Source: Acidobacterium sp. S8 (GTDB taxonomy: Bacteria; Acidobacteriota; Terriglobia; Terriglobales; Acidobacteriaceae). Taken from it: 64,000 nucleotides of DNA. This document shows positions 26,806-35,535 of the stretch, piece by piece. The stretch covers positions 97,508 through 161,507 of the forward strand of contig NZ_LMUM01000034.1 of NCBI RefSeq assembly GCF_009765985.1. Direction: 5' to 3'. Under the pieces are notes generated by a model. The model was given only the letters and a program-made list of their open reading frames with translations. It had not been told where the DNA came from and ran no database searches. The position numbers and the translations under genes are program-made. How positions within the stretch are numbered: position 1 is the first letter of the stretch; each line of letters starts with the position of its first letter.

Positions 26806-26891
26806 GATCAACGAGAATTTACAGTGGGAAATTGACACGTCTCCCGCTGGAATGCGATGCTCAAGAGTTTTGTACGAAGGGGTGTCCGGTC

Positions 26892-27653
26892 ATGAACCCG
26901 CTCACAGCGAATTTGCCAATTGCTGAATCGTTTCTCATCCAGCAGGACTGGGCTGCCTATACGCCCGACCAGCATTCCGTCTGGGCTGAGCTGGTGCGGC
27001 GACGCATGCCACAGCTTGAAGAGCACGCCTGCGAGGAGTATCTCCAGGGCTTTCAACAGATTGGGCTGCGTGAGGATTCGATTCCTGATCTCGCGGAAGT
27101 GAATAAGCGTCTTGGGCCGCGCACTGGATGGAACGCGACGCCTGTGAGCGGTTTTCTGCCGCCGGATGCTTTTTTTGAAATGCTCGCAGCGCGCCAGTTT
27201 CCCACCACGACGTGGCTGCGCAAACGCGAATCGCTCGAATACACACCGGAGCCGGATATCTTCCATGATGTTTTCGGTCATGTGCCGATGCACGCGCACC
27301 CGGTATTTGCCGATTTTCTGCAGCAGTACGGCCGTGTCTGTGCCGGGCTGATGCACGACAAGGACAAGCTGGAGCGTATGGGGCGGCTCTTCTGGTTTAC
27401 GGTTGAATTCGGCGTCATCCGGCAGAAGGGCACGATCAAGCTTTATGGCAGTGGGCTCATCTCCTCGCATGGCGAATCGACGAATGTAATCAACAGAACA
27501 GACGAGGGCGGTCCTGAAATTCGCGATTTCGATCTGGATGCCGTCCTGAATCAGCAATTTCTGGTTTCTGAGATGCAGAAGGTTTTATACGCCGTCGAAT
27601 CGTTCGATCAGATTTACGAAGCAGCCAGAGAAGCCGAGCACCGATTGGCATAA
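26892..27653 (+). CDS. phhA: Phenylalanine 4-monooxygenase
   Basis: 253 residues from the internal ATG (MNPLTANLPIAE); the track extends 20 codons too far. It hydroxylates phenylalanine to tyrosine using tetrahydropterin. The iron triad is H125 and H130 in FHDVFGHVPMHAHPVF and E172 in FWFTVEFGVI. It is the bacterial single-domain type without an ACT regulatory domain. Along with the divergent hppD it supports phenylalanine degradation. Confidence 0.95.
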   Translation: MNPLTANLPIAESFLIQQDWAAYTPDQHSVWAELVRRRMPQLEEHACEEYLQGFQQIGLREDSIPDLAEVNKRLGPRTGWNATPVSGFLPPDAFFEMLAARQFPTTTWLRKRESLEYTPEPDIFHDVFGHVPMHAHPVFADFLQQYGRVCAGLMHDKDKLERMGRLFWFTVEFGVIRQKGTIKLYGSGLISSHGESTNVINRTDEGGPEIRDFDLDAVLNQQFLVSEMQKVLYAVESFDQIYEAAREAEHRLA

Positions 27654-27682
27654 AGTATCCAAATCGCGGCTCATCGAATCAA

Positions 27683-27967
27683 ATGCGTATGCAGGCGCAG
27701 GAAAACAGTCGGGTTAAGAAGATCATGCGCCAGACGGGTGGATACGCCTGCGTCGCAGTTGGCGCGGCGGGATGCGTACTCCCGATTCTTCCCGGTATTC
27801 CTTTGATGCTCCTCGGTCTGGGCCTGCTCGCAGTCGATAGTCCTCGCGCCGCCCGGCTGCGGGATCGGCTGAAGGCACATGCAAATCGGCAGATCGCCCG
27901 CCTGCGCGGGAAAGCAGATCCGGCAAAAGACGCAGACAAGAGTACGTCGCGAGATTCGATAGTCTAG
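27683..27967 (+). CDS. Small membrane protein with PGxPLMLLGLGLLA motif
   Basis: 94 residues, with one or two membrane helices around GYACVAVGAAGCVLPILPGIPLMLLGLGLL and then a basic Arg/Lys-rich tail. The proline-glycine turn between hydrophobic halves resembles DUF454/YbaN and PGPGW-type membrane proteins. Function unknown. It lies between phhA and tex on the same strand. Confidence 0.65.
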   Translation: MRMQAQENSRVKKIMRQTGGYACVAVGAAGCVLPILPGIPLMLLGLGLLAVDSPRAARLRDRLKAHANRQIARLRGKADPAKDADKSTSRDSIV

Positions 27968-28028
27968 TCCCCGAATTCGAAACCTAAATTTCCTCATCCG
28001 TGGCATGTAGCATGAACAGAGACAGTTC

Positions 28029-30290
28029 ATGAGCGACGCAAAATCTCTTTCCCCTGAAATTCTTCTTCACATCTCTCAATCTCTTAACCTTCCTCTACAC
28101 GGTCTTGTTGCCGTAATCGGATTACTGGACGAAGGCGGGACAGTTCCGTTCATCGCGCGTTATCGCAAAGAGGCAACCGGCAATCTCGATGAGGTGCAGA
28201 TCCGCGACATCGAAGAGAAGCTGGCCTATTTCCGCGAACTGGAAGAACGCCGCGCCACTATCTTGGCTTCCATTGCAGAGCAGGGAAAACTGACGGATGC
28301 ATTGAAGGCGCGCATCGAAGGCACCCTCGATAAGAGCGAGCTTGAAGACCTCTACCTTCCTTACAAGCCCAAGCGCCGCACCAAGGCGACAATGGCTCGG
28401 GAAAAGGGGCTGGAGCCGCTGGCGCAATATCTCTGGGCGCAGCAGGCCGGCGTAGAAACGCTTGAGACGCTCGCTCCGACATTCGTGAATGTCGAGCTTG
28501 GAGTCGCTACAGCGGACGAAGCGCTCGAAGGTGCGCGCCACATTGTCGCTGAGTGGATCAGCGAAAGTGCCGATCTGCGCAAGGCTCTTCGCCAGCTCAT
28601 GTTTGACGAGGGCATTGTGATCAGCCGCAAGGCGCTCGACGCCAAAGACGAGCAGGAAAAGTTCAAGATGTATTACGAGTACAAGGAGCCGGTGAAGACG
28701 ATTCCTTCGCACCGCATGCTGGCTATTCGCCGCGGTGAAAGCGAAAACGTGCTTTATTTCCTGATTGAACTCGAAGCGCAGCGGTCCATCGGGGTCATAC
28801 AGTCGCATGTGTTGCGGCAGCGGGGTGACTGGACGCGTCACCTGGAGCTCGCGATTGAAGACGCCTGGACGCGACTGCTTAACTCCTCCATTCAGGCAGA
28901 GATTCGCTTCGAGTTGAAACAGCGTTCCGATACGGAAGCGATTCAGGTCTTCCGCGACAATCTTTATCACTTGCTGCTCGCGCCTCCGGCTGGACCGATC
29001 TCAGTGCTCGGTATCGATCCTGGACTACGCACCGGCTGCAAGATAGCTGTCGTCGACGAAACCGGCAAGATGCTGGCGCACGATGTTATTTATCCGCATA
29101 CCTCGAAGCACGGTGTTGTTGAAGCTAACCATAAAATCGAAGCTCTTCTGCGGCAACACAACGTCCGCGCCATCGCGATAGGCAATGGCACAGCCTCACG
29201 CGAAACGGATGCCTTTGTGCGCGAGTTCCTGCGGGAAAAGCAGATTCAGGACATCTTCTCCGTTACCGTCAGCGAATCAGGCGCGAGCGTCTACTCCGCG
29301 TCAGATATTGCGCGGCAAGAGTTTCCCGACCTCGATCTGACTGTGCGCGGAGCCATCTCGATTGCGCGGCGGTTACAGGACCCGCTATCGGAATTAGTGA
29401 AGGTCGACCCGAAATCGATTGGTGTTGGCCAGTATCAGCATGACGTCGATCAACGGCAACTTCAGGAGTCGCTCGAAAATGTCATTGAAAGCTGCGTAAA
29501 TCGAGTGGGCGTGGATCTGAACACATCCTCGTGGACGCTGCTGCGTTACGTTGCCGGAGTCACCGAGCGTACGGCGATCAACATCGTCAACCATCGCAAC
29601 CAGAATGGCCGTTTCCGCTCGCGCACACAGTTGATGGAAGTTTCCGGTATCGGACCGAAGACGTTTGAGCAGGCTGCCGGATTCCTTCGTATTCGCAATG
29701 GAGATAATCCCCTCGACATGACCGCAGTACACCCTGAATCGTATTCGGTGGTTGAGCAGATTGCCGAATCATTGCAGACGCCAATTGATGAGGTTATCCG
29801 CAATCCGCAGGTGCTGGAAAAGATAGACCGCAACCAGCTCTCGGCAGGAACTTTCACGCTGAACGACATTCTGGAAGAACTGTGCAAGCCGGGCCGCGAT
29901 CCCCGCGACAAGTTTGTTGCGCCCAGTTTCCATGAAGGTGTGAAGGAAATCTCTGACGTGCAGGTGGGAATGGTGCTCGAAGGCGTGGTGACGAATGTGA
30001 CAAAGTTTGGAGCCTTCGTCGACATCGGCGTGCATCAGGACGGCCTTGTTCACATCAGCGAGCTCTCCAACCGCTTCATCAAGGAACCCTCAGAAGCGGT
30101 GAAAGCCGGGCAGATCGTAAAAGTGAAAGTGTTGAGCGCCGATGCCAGGACCAAGCGAATTTCGCTCTCAATGAAAGCGTTGATGGAGCCCGCGGAACGC
30201 CCGGCTGTCAAGATGAAGCAGCCGCCGAAACCACAGGCTACGTTGAATGAAAAGCTGGCGACACTTTCCACAAAGTGGAAGGTGCGCTAG
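28029..30290 (+). CDS. tex: Tex family RNA-binding transcription accessory protein
   Basis: 753 residues, typical Tex length. The N-terminal helical region opens with LSLPLHGLVAVIGLLDEGGTVPFIARYRKE. A YqgF-like domain starts near 326 (VLGIDPGLRTGCKIAVVDETG), HhH motifs follow (LMEVSGIGPKTFEQAAGFLRI), and an S1 RNA-binding domain lies at about 640-715 (GMVLEGVVTNVTKFGAFVDIG). Tex is a conserved nucleic-acid-binding factor linked to transcription in other bacteria. Confidence 0.95.
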   Translation: MSDAKSLSPEILLHISQSLNLPLHGLVAVIGLLDEGGTVPFIARYRKEATGNLDEVQIRDIEEKLAYFRELEERRATILASIAEQGKLTDALKARIEGTLDKSELEDLYLPYKPKRRTKATMAREKGLEPLAQYLWAQQAGVETLETLAPTFVNVELGVATADEALEGARHIVAEWISESADLRKALRQLMFDEGIVISRKALDAKDEQEKFKMYYEYKEPVKTIPSHRMLAIRRGESENVLYFLIELEAQRSIGVIQSHVLRQRGDWTRHLELAIEDAWTRLLNSSIQAEIRFELKQRSDTEAIQVFRDNLYHLLLAPPAGPISVLGIDPGLRTGCKIAVVDETGKMLAHDVIYPHTSKHGVVEANHKIEALLRQHNVRAIAIGNGTASRETDAFVREFLREKQIQDIFSVTVSESGASVYSASDIARQEFPDLDLTVRGAISIARRLQDPLSELVKVDPKSIGVGQYQHDVDQRQLQESLENVIESCVNRVGVDLNTSSWTLLRYVAGVTERTAINIVNHRNQNGRFRSRTQLMEVSGIGPKTFEQAAGFLRIRNGDNPLDMTAVHPESYSVVEQIAESLQTPIDEVIRNPQVLEKIDRNQLSAGTFTLNDILEELCKPGRDPRDKFVAPSFHEGVKEISDVQVGMVLEGVVTNVTKFGAFVDIGVHQDGLVHISELSNRFIKEPSEAVKAGQIVKVKVLSADARTKRISLSMKALMEPAERPAVKMKQPPKPQATLNEKLATLSTKWKVR

Positions 30291-30318
30291 AGCCTGCTGT
30301 TCTTTTCAGAAGTAAAAG

Positions 30319-30355
30319 GGAACTCAGCCACGCTGCCGATGGTGGTGAGTTCCCA
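30319..30355. other. Hairpin between tex and phoU
   Basis: GGGAACTCAgCCAC, 10 bases, GTGGTGAGTTCCC: thirteen pairs with one bulge. There is no T run on the plus strand, so it may be a Rho-assisted or mRNA-stabilising structure rather than a terminator. Confidence 0.6.
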
Positions 30356-30475
30356 GTTACTGACCAGATCCATAATGGGTGCGTAGAGTTTGGTAACAGT
30401 CTCAAGCGTCTCCGCACATATGTTTTCGCGGAATTTTTACATATTTGTTGCATACTGAAGGCTGGAGGGATTCCC

Positions 30476-31147
30476 TTGCCCCGCATTCATTTCCAGCAGC
30501 AGCTCGCCGAGTTAAAAGACAAAATTCTGGGGATGGCCGCGCTTTCTCAGCAGGCACTGGATGCCTCCGTCGACGCATATTTACAGCGCGACGCGAGCCT
30601 CTGCCAGTTTGTGCGGGAGAACGAAAAGGCTATTAATTCCTCGCAGCGTGAACTGGATGAGATGGCCTACGACCTGCTTGCCAAGGAACAACCCATGGCG
30701 ATTGATCTGCGGTTCATCCTCGCAGTGATCAAGATCAACAGCGATCTGGAGCGGATCGGGGACCAGTCCATGAGCATCGCCATTCGCACGCTGGATATGC
30801 TTCGAGGTGATCCGGTCGATCTGCCCATCGACATTGACTGCATGCGTAACTGCGCCGCACGTATGATCCGCACGGCCCTACAGTCGCTGCTTGACGCGGA
30901 TGCGCACGTCGCGGAGTCAGTGCTGGAGATGGACGATGAGATCGATCGTATGAACCGCATTGCTCACGAAGATTTGACAAGATTTATTCAGGCTCGTCCG
31001 GAGCTGAGCCAACCGGCGCTGCACGCAATCATCATTTCGCGCAATCTGGAGCGGATCGCGGATCACGCGACCAACATTGCCATGGATGTGATTTTCTGGG
31101 TGCGCGGCGCAGACGTGCGTCATCAGCTGAGCGCGGCCATCGACTAG
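30476..31147 (+). CDS. phoU: Phosphate signalling protein PhoU
   Basis: 223 residues from a TTG preceded by GGAGGG at six-base spacing. The track extends 67 codons upstream through the hairpin, which is implausible. Two PhoU repeats are visible, each with the metal-binding E/DxxxD pattern: NSDLERIGDQSMSIA and SRNLERIADHATNIA. PhoU dampens the PhoR/PstSCAB phosphate response. No pst or phoB/phoR gene accompanies it here, which is unusual. Confidence 0.93.
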   Translation: MPRIHFQQQLAELKDKILGMAALSQQALDASVDAYLQRDASLCQFVRENEKAINSSQRELDEMAYDLLAKEQPMAIDLRFILAVIKINSDLERIGDQSMSIAIRTLDMLRGDPVDLPIDIDCMRNCAARMIRTALQSLLDADAHVAESVLEMDDEIDRMNRIAHEDLTRFIQARPELSQPALHAIIISRNLERIADHATNIAMDVIFWVRGADVRHQLSAAID

Positions 31148-31185
31148 CAAACAGCGGCTATTTCCACGAAGCTGTAATCACAAAG

Positions 31186-31230
31186 AACGCCGTGTGGTAG
31201 CCCAGGATGGCTACTCCGGCGTTTTCTTTT
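31186..31230 (+). terminator. Terminator of phoU
   Basis: AACGCCG and GTAGCC form a two-part stem with GGCTAC and CGGCGTT, followed by TTCTTTT. Confidence 0.85.
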
Positions 31231-31238
31231 GAAGTCAG

Positions 31239-31290
31239 AGTAAGGAGCCGGGATGCAGGGCATCCCGGCCGGACGAACGAGCTCCTTACT
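31239..31290 (-). terminator. Nested hairpin overlapping the stop of the small membrane gene
   Basis: Outer arms AGTAAGGAGC/GCTCCTTACT enclose a perfect inner stem CCGGGATGC, AGG, GCATCCCGG. There is no clear T run; it may end the minus-strand transcript. Confidence 0.55.
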
Positions 31291-31558
31291 TGAATTGGCT
31301 AATCGCGTCCCAAACGTATACGCCAATAATAGTTGCGGACAGAACACACGTAGCGCCCGTCATAATGCGAACGAGCGGTTGAACCCGATTCACTTTCTGT
31401 ACAATCAGGGTTTGCTCCTGCTCCTGGTGACCGGAAGACGGGTCAAGGAAGAGCTGATCTTCCTCGTAGCGGGTCAGGGTTCCACGGTAAGCAAGGAGCG
31501 CTAAAAGAAGGGTTGTGACAACGGCCCAAACGATCCACAGCATAAGCATGATGCTCAT
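31286..31558 (-). CDS. Small two-helix membrane protein
   Basis: 90 residues: a helix at the N-terminus (MLWIVWAVVTTLLLALLAY), a soluble loop of about 40 residues with DQLFLDPSSGHQEQEQ, and a second helix near the C-terminus (VLSATIIGVYVWDAI). Function unknown. It is convergent with phoU and divergent from the HhH lipoprotein gene. Confidence 0.65.
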   Translation of the reverse strand: MSIMLMLWIVWAVVTTLLLALLAYRGTLTRYEEDQLFLDPSSGHQEQEQTLIVQKVNRVQPLVRIMTGATCVLSATIIGVYVWDAISQFK

Positions 31559-31774
31559 AGAGCACCTCAGGATTCGAGTTGGAGCTGTCCCAGGTACAAG
31601 CGGGTCCGAAATTTACCGGGCTCGGGGGTAGGTGGGGCCGCTTCGATTTGGATCATAGTCCTATCGCAACTGGGTTGAACAGGGGCTTTTTTCGCGAAAT
31701 GAAACCAGTTTGGCAACCTCTTGATATTTTGAGGACTCCATACGTTTGATTGTTTACGGGTTTGGAGGAGAAAG

Positions 31775-32215
31775 ATGCGTTTTGCCTTGAATACTTTTGC
31801 CGCACTCACCATCAGTGTGGCGTCCCTGGGATTCACTGCGTGCAATAATAATCAGCCGGCGTCGGACCAACAGGTGCAGGATCAAGCCGCTAAGACGACC
31901 CAGGACGTGAAAGCAGGCGCGAAACAGGCAGCAGCTGACGCGAAGGTTGCAGCCGCCAACGCGGAGCGCAAAGTAAACGACATAGCGGCTGGAGTGAAAG
32001 AAGGGTTGAAGTCAAATGCAAAGCCCGGCGCTGGCACAGTGAACATCAACTCCGCTACGGAAGAGCAACTTGTTGAATTACCAGGAATTACGGGAAAAAG
32101 GGCACAGCTGATTGTTCAGGGTCGACCTTATGGTTCGGCGAGTGATCTGGTGAGCAAGGGTATCCTCACACAGGCGCAATATGACCGGATATCCGGCCAG
32201 GTTATCGCCCAGTAA
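31775..32215 (+). CDS. Lipoprotein with LEA-like helix and ComEA-type HhH domain
   Basis: 146 residues. A lipobox-like LGFTAC puts the lipidated cysteine at about 23. An Ala/Lys-rich amphipathic segment (KAGAKQAAADAKVAAANAE) resembles LEA proteins. The C-terminal third is one helix-hairpin-helix domain, VNINSATEEQLVELPGITGKRAQLIV, as in ComEA. ComEA binds incoming DNA in competence, but here the tether is a long helical stalk; DNA binding is inference. GGAGGAGAAAG precedes the start. Confidence 0.78.
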   Translation: MRFALNTFAALTISVASLGFTACNNNQPASDQQVQDQAAKTTQDVKAGAKQAAADAKVAAANAERKVNDIAAGVKEGLKSNAKPGAGTVNINSATEEQLVELPGITGKRAQLIVQGRPYGSASDLVSKGILTQAQYDRISGQVIAQ

Positions 32216-32316
32216 GACTGAATCCAAAGCGTACATCCGTCATCCAAATATGAGGAGTTGTATGGCCGGGTGAGCGGCTGTACACTTATAGAAGCTTATT
32301 TACCAGGGAGATTTAC

Positions 32317-32691
32317 ATGGCAACTGCAACCCTTACGCCCGCGGAAACACCTGAAGTCAAGAAAACACCCTTGTCTCTGAGCGATACGGCGGTCGGTAAA
32401 GTCCGCGAAATCATGGCGACGCAGGATCCGCTTCCTGCCGGATTACGCATTGGCGTTGTAGGCGGCGGTTGTTCAGGCTTCCAGTACTCCATGTCCTTTG
32501 AGAATCAGTCGGGCATGATGGATAAGGTGTTCACCTTCGACGGACTCAAGGTCTTTGTCGATGCAACATCGTTGATGTACCTGAACGGTTGCGTCGTCGA
32601 TTACGTCGAAACGCTGGAAGCAGCTGGCTTCAAGTTCGAGAATCCGAACACGAAGAGCACCTGTGGCTGCGGATCCTCCTTCAGCGTGTAA
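32317..32691 (+). CDS. erpA: ErpA/IscA-type iron-sulfur cluster insertion protein
   Basis: 124 residues. Three conserved cysteines are present: C52 in GGGCSGFQY, and C116 and C118 in STCGCGSSFSV. These carry an Fe-S cluster for transfer to apoproteins. Length and motif spacing fit the A-type carrier family; ErpA versus IscA cannot be told apart with certainty. No isc or suf operon is in the window. Confidence 0.92.
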   Translation: MATATLTPAETPEVKKTPLSLSDTAVGKVREIMATQDPLPAGLRIGVVGGGCSGFQYSMSFENQSGMMDKVFTFDGLKVFVDATSLMYLNGCVVDYVETLEAAGFKFENPNTKSTCGCGSSFSV

Positions 32692-32713
32692 TCACTTTTT
32701 GTTAGAAGATTAG

Positions 32714-32745
32714 GAAAAGGCCTCGCACTGCGCGAGGCCTTTTCT
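32714..32745. terminator. Bidirectional terminator
   Basis: GAAAAGGCCTCGC, ACT loop, GCGAGGCCTTTTC, placed between the Fe-S gene and the pseudopilin gene. Confidence 0.92.
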
Positions 32746-33601
32746 ATTGCTGCGGCGAAGTCGGTGTGCTGCTGGGAAAGCCGCTCGACGGTGCGGTTGG
32801 ATTGCTGCCGGGCGAAGTTGGGCTGGAACTACCGGCGCCATTGGTTCCGTTGGTGCCGTTGACGTTTGTGCTGGCTCCGCCGAAAAGGCTTACGGCGCTC
32901 ATCAGGTCTTCGACGGGATCGTAGACAAATTCCCATTCGTTGTAATGCTTCTGCAGCTTGTATTGCCTGATGGATGTCTTGGTGTTCTTGCTTGCGACTC
33001 CCACTATGGGAGCGCCACCCATCGTCTGACCGCTGCTGGGTGAGCTGGGCGACGTTCCGCCGAAAGAACTGGTGGTGCTGCCGCCCGGCGTCGTGCTGTT
33101 ACCGAATGTACTTGAAGTTCCGCTTGAGTCCGTCGAACTACTCGATGATGAGAAGGTGCTGCCGTTGGAGCTTCCGCCAAAGGTTGGCGTCGTCCCAACC
33201 ATACCGCTATTTCCTGCTGTCGTCGTCGCTCCGCCATTTTGGATCGGTTGACTGAAGAGGCCCATGGGCTTCACGTGAGCTTCACCCAGGTGAATGAGCT
33301 TCCAGTCGTCTTTGCCTGTCATCGGATCCGCGTAGCGCTTGCGCAGGAAATGGATGTTGTTGGAGTTTTCCAGCTGATCAATGGATCCGGGATAGCGGCC
33401 GAACTTTTTGTAATAGAGCTTAATGGCCCGTTTGTATTGCTCGCCGCGACGCACCAGTTCCGTTTCGCGATCACGCTGAATATCGGCAGCGATGCGCGGG
33501 GCAGCCACAGCCAGCGCGATCAGCAACAGCAGCGTCATAAAAATCACTGCCATCAGGATGTAACCTGCTTCCGCCTGCGAAGATGGGCTGCGGCGTTTCA
33601 T
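32744..33601 (-). CDS. Pseudopilin-like protein with Ser/Gly/Thr-rich inserts
   Basis: 285 residues. The N-terminus has a type III signal-like sequence (EAGYILMAVIFMTLLLLIALAVAAP) but lacks the Glu at position 5 of the mature protein. A helix and KLYYKKFGRYPGSIDQLENSN resemble GspG. Two low-complexity inserts follow, at about 118-195 and 245-285, rich in Ser, Gly, Thr, Asn and Pro; between them NTKTSIRQYKLQKHYNEWEFVYDP looks ordered. It is the last gene of the secretion-like operon, four bases after the GspC-like gene. Confidence 0.78.
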   Translation of the reverse strand: MKRRSPSSQAEAGYILMAVIFMTLLLLIALAVAAPRIAADIQRDRETELVRRGEQYKRAIKLYYKKFGRYPGSIDQLENSNNIHFLRKRYADPMTGKDDWKLIHLGEAHVKPMGLFSQPIQNGGATTTAGNSGMVGTTPTFGGSSNGSTFSSSSSSTDSSGTSSTFGNSTTPGGSTTSSFGGTSPSSPSSGQTMGGAPIVGVASKNTKTSIRQYKLQKHYNEWEFVYDPVEDLMSAVSLFGGASTNVNGTNGTNGAGSSSPTSPGSNPTAPSSGFPSSTPTSPQQ

Positions 33602-33605
33602 GGAA

Positions 33606-34220
33606 TCAGTTCTGCACCAGTGGCAGCGGCTGCGCGTTCCGGTATGGAATATCCTCGATCTGTATCGAGAATGGCGAAATCTTCAAGACCTTGTACCGAT
33701 GATCGACCACGTCTCCCTCAGATGCAATGAACACATCATCGCCATGCAGAAGAAATGCTTTGCGGGTGCCATCCTTGGGCGACTCATAGCCGAAAAATTT
33801 TAGATCGATCGCTGGTGGTGGCGGGGGGCCCTGCGGAACCTGTGCGACAGAACCCGAAGGCCGAATCGGAGCCTTTACTTTTTCAATCTCCACCGGAGCC
33901 GACGATTGCGAGAAGATGTTGCGGCCTTTGCCTGAATATTCAAGCGATTCGGCCTGCGCCATCCATTCCGGATGCAGCGTTGGATCGAGGCTTGCGCCAA
34001 TGCCGGGGATGCGGACCGCTGCGTGCTCGCCCGCTGTTCTGGTTGAAGTCGTGCGCGCCGGCCGCGTCGTGGTGGTTTGTGGCGGTGGCGCAGGTGCTGG
34101 CGTCGATCCTCCGCCGAAGTAACTCATCAACACATTAACGAGCAGACCGATGACGACAACGCCCAGCGAACCGGCGATGATGACTTTTTTCTTATCTTCC
34201 GCGCCCAGTTTCAGAGCCAT
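33606..34220 (-). CDS. GspC/PilP-like inner-membrane protein
   Basis: 204 residues: one membrane helix near the N-terminus (VIIAGSLGVVVIGLLVNVLMSYF), a Pro/Thr-rich linker, and a C-terminal beta domain (LKFFGYESPKDGTRKAFLLHGDDVFIASEGDVV). That domain resembles the HR/PilP fold linking the inner-membrane platform to a secretin. Position after the PilO-like gene, sharing one base (TGATG), supports this. Sequence similarity is weak. Confidence 0.65.
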   Translation of the reverse strand: MALKLGAEDKKKVIIAGSLGVVVIGLLVNVLMSYFGGGSTPAPAPPPQTTTTRPARTTSTRTAGEHAAVRIPGIGASLDPTLHPEWMAQAESLEYSGKGRNIFSQSSAPVEIEKVKAPIRPSGSVAQVPQGPPPPPAIDLKFFGYESPKDGTRKAFLLHGDDVFIASEGDVVDHRYKVLKISPFSIQIEDIPYRNAQPLPLVQN

Positions 34221-34846
34221 CAGCGAACCTCCGGAGACTGCAGGGAGGCCTGCTGATTTGCTACTGCATTCTGATCACCGGTCGCCGCAGGAAGATCATC
34301 GCTCGACTGTAGATAGGTGGTCATGCGCAGGCGCAGATTGACGAGTCCACCCTGCTGCCCGCTGAAAGTCAGCGTGTTGATAGTGAAGAAAACGTCATTC
34401 TTATCGCGCTCGATATCGTTGATGAAATGCATCAGCGAAGTGTATTCGCCACTCAGGCTGGCATCGATGCGCACTTCTGTCAGTCCATGAATAGCCGGCA
34501 CAGGTGTATATTGTGCGCGCGTCAGGCGCACATTGTTCTTGCTGGTTAACGCGCCGAGTTCGCCAGCCATCGTCGAGTAGTTCGGGGCGATGCGCTTTCC
34601 ATAAAACTTGTCGGCATCCGTACGTGCCTGATCCACTTTTTCGGGAAGGCCCTGCAGGTGTGACATCTGCGCTTGTAACTGCTCATAAGTCACGTGGCTC
34701 GCTTCGTAGTCCGCCGTTTGATCGGAACTTGCGGCATGCCACGCGAGGACCAGGCGCGTCAGCAGGAAAAGGTTCAATCCAAGCAAAATGACCACGCCGG
34801 CAAAATGCAGATTCAGCATTGTAAGCAATTTGCGCAGGTTGTTCAT
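34220..34846 (-). CDS. PilO-like platform protein
   Basis: 208 residues with one N-terminal membrane helix (FAGVVILLGLNLFLLTRLVLAW), a coiled-coil stretch (YEQLQAQMSHLQGLPEKVDQ) and a ferredoxin-like C-terminal domain (GEYTSLMHFINDIERDKNDVFF). This is the PilO/GspM layout. Its start overlaps the PilN-like gene by four bases (ATGA). Confidence 0.75.
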   Translation of the reverse strand: MNNLRKLLTMLNLHFAGVVILLGLNLFLLTRLVLAWHAASSDQTADYEASHVTYEQLQAQMSHLQGLPEKVDQARTDADKFYGKRIAPNYSTMAGELGALTSKNNVRLTRAQYTPVPAIHGLTEVRIDASLSGEYTSLMHFINDIERDKNDVFFTINTLTFSGQQGGLVNLRLRMTTYLQSSDDLPAATGDQNAVANQQASLQSPEVR

Positions 34847-35535
34847 CGCGCGCCTCGCTTCGTTTTCTGTACAGGCTGCGGTTGCTGTGACTTTTGTTCC
34901 GGCTGTTTTGCCTGCTTACTTTCGGAGTTTTCCGGTGCGAGCGGCAGCGGCCTGTAATCGGCAAGGATGTCGAAGTTTACATCGCTTGATGCGTTGACGG
35001 GCATCGCCTGCCCGTTGCCATTGTTCGAAGTGGCGAGAGCTTCGTTCGAGAGGCGGGGCGAGGCGAAATGCTTTGATTTTTCCAGGTTCTTCACCAGTTC
35101 AATCGCGCGGTCACGCGCGCCGCTTACCCGCATGCGAATCGTGACGTGTCCATCAGAAGAAACCTGAGGATCGATGCTCATGACCTGTACGCCACCGGGC
35201 AGAACCGTCTCAAGGTCCGTCATCGTTGAGGTCCACGAGAATGCCTTGCGACGGAAGAGATCGTTTAGAAAGTCAGACTGCGTCAGCACAGCCGCATTTT
35301 GCGGCTGACGCATCAGCGCCTGGTAACTCTGCTGTTGGCGCTGCATCTGCTGCACGCTGCCTTGCATGGTATGTACCCTTGCCGTAGCCGCCGCTGCTTT
35401 TTGCTGCTCGACATGAGAGAGAAACCACAGCGGAATCGCCAGCACGAAAAGAATCGCCATCCAGAGGCGAAGCCGCTTGTAGACGGGCCGCAGCTCGATA
35501 AATTGTTTAGTAGCAAGATTGACGGTAATGCGCAT
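34843..35535 (-). CDS. PilN-like platform protein
   Basis: 230 residues. MRITVNLATKQFIELRPVYKRLRLW is a PilN-type N-terminus that docks on PilM, then a membrane helix, a coiled coil (QQKAAAATARVHTMQGSVQQMQ) and a C-terminal domain (VLPGGVQVMSIDPQVSSDGHV). A basic Gln/Lys tail follows. It shares one base with the PilM-like gene (TAATG). Confidence 0.8.
   Translation of the reverse strand: MRITVNLATKQFIELRPVYKRLRLWMAILFVLAIPLWFLSHVEQQKAAAATARVHTMQGSVQQMQRQQQSYQALMRQPQNAAVLTQSDFLNDLFRRKAFSWTSTMTDLETVLPGGVQVMSIDPQVSSDGHVTIRMRVSGARDRAIELVKNLEKSKHFASPRLSNEALATSNNGNGQAMPVNASSDVNFDILADYRPLPLAPENSESKQAKQPEQKSQQPQPVQKTKRGAR

Noticed and set aside
32860-33240. Possible simple-sequence repeat array or CRISPR-like region
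   Set aside because: It is the Ser/Gly/Thr-rich coding part of the pseudopilin; units are irregular with no spacer pattern.
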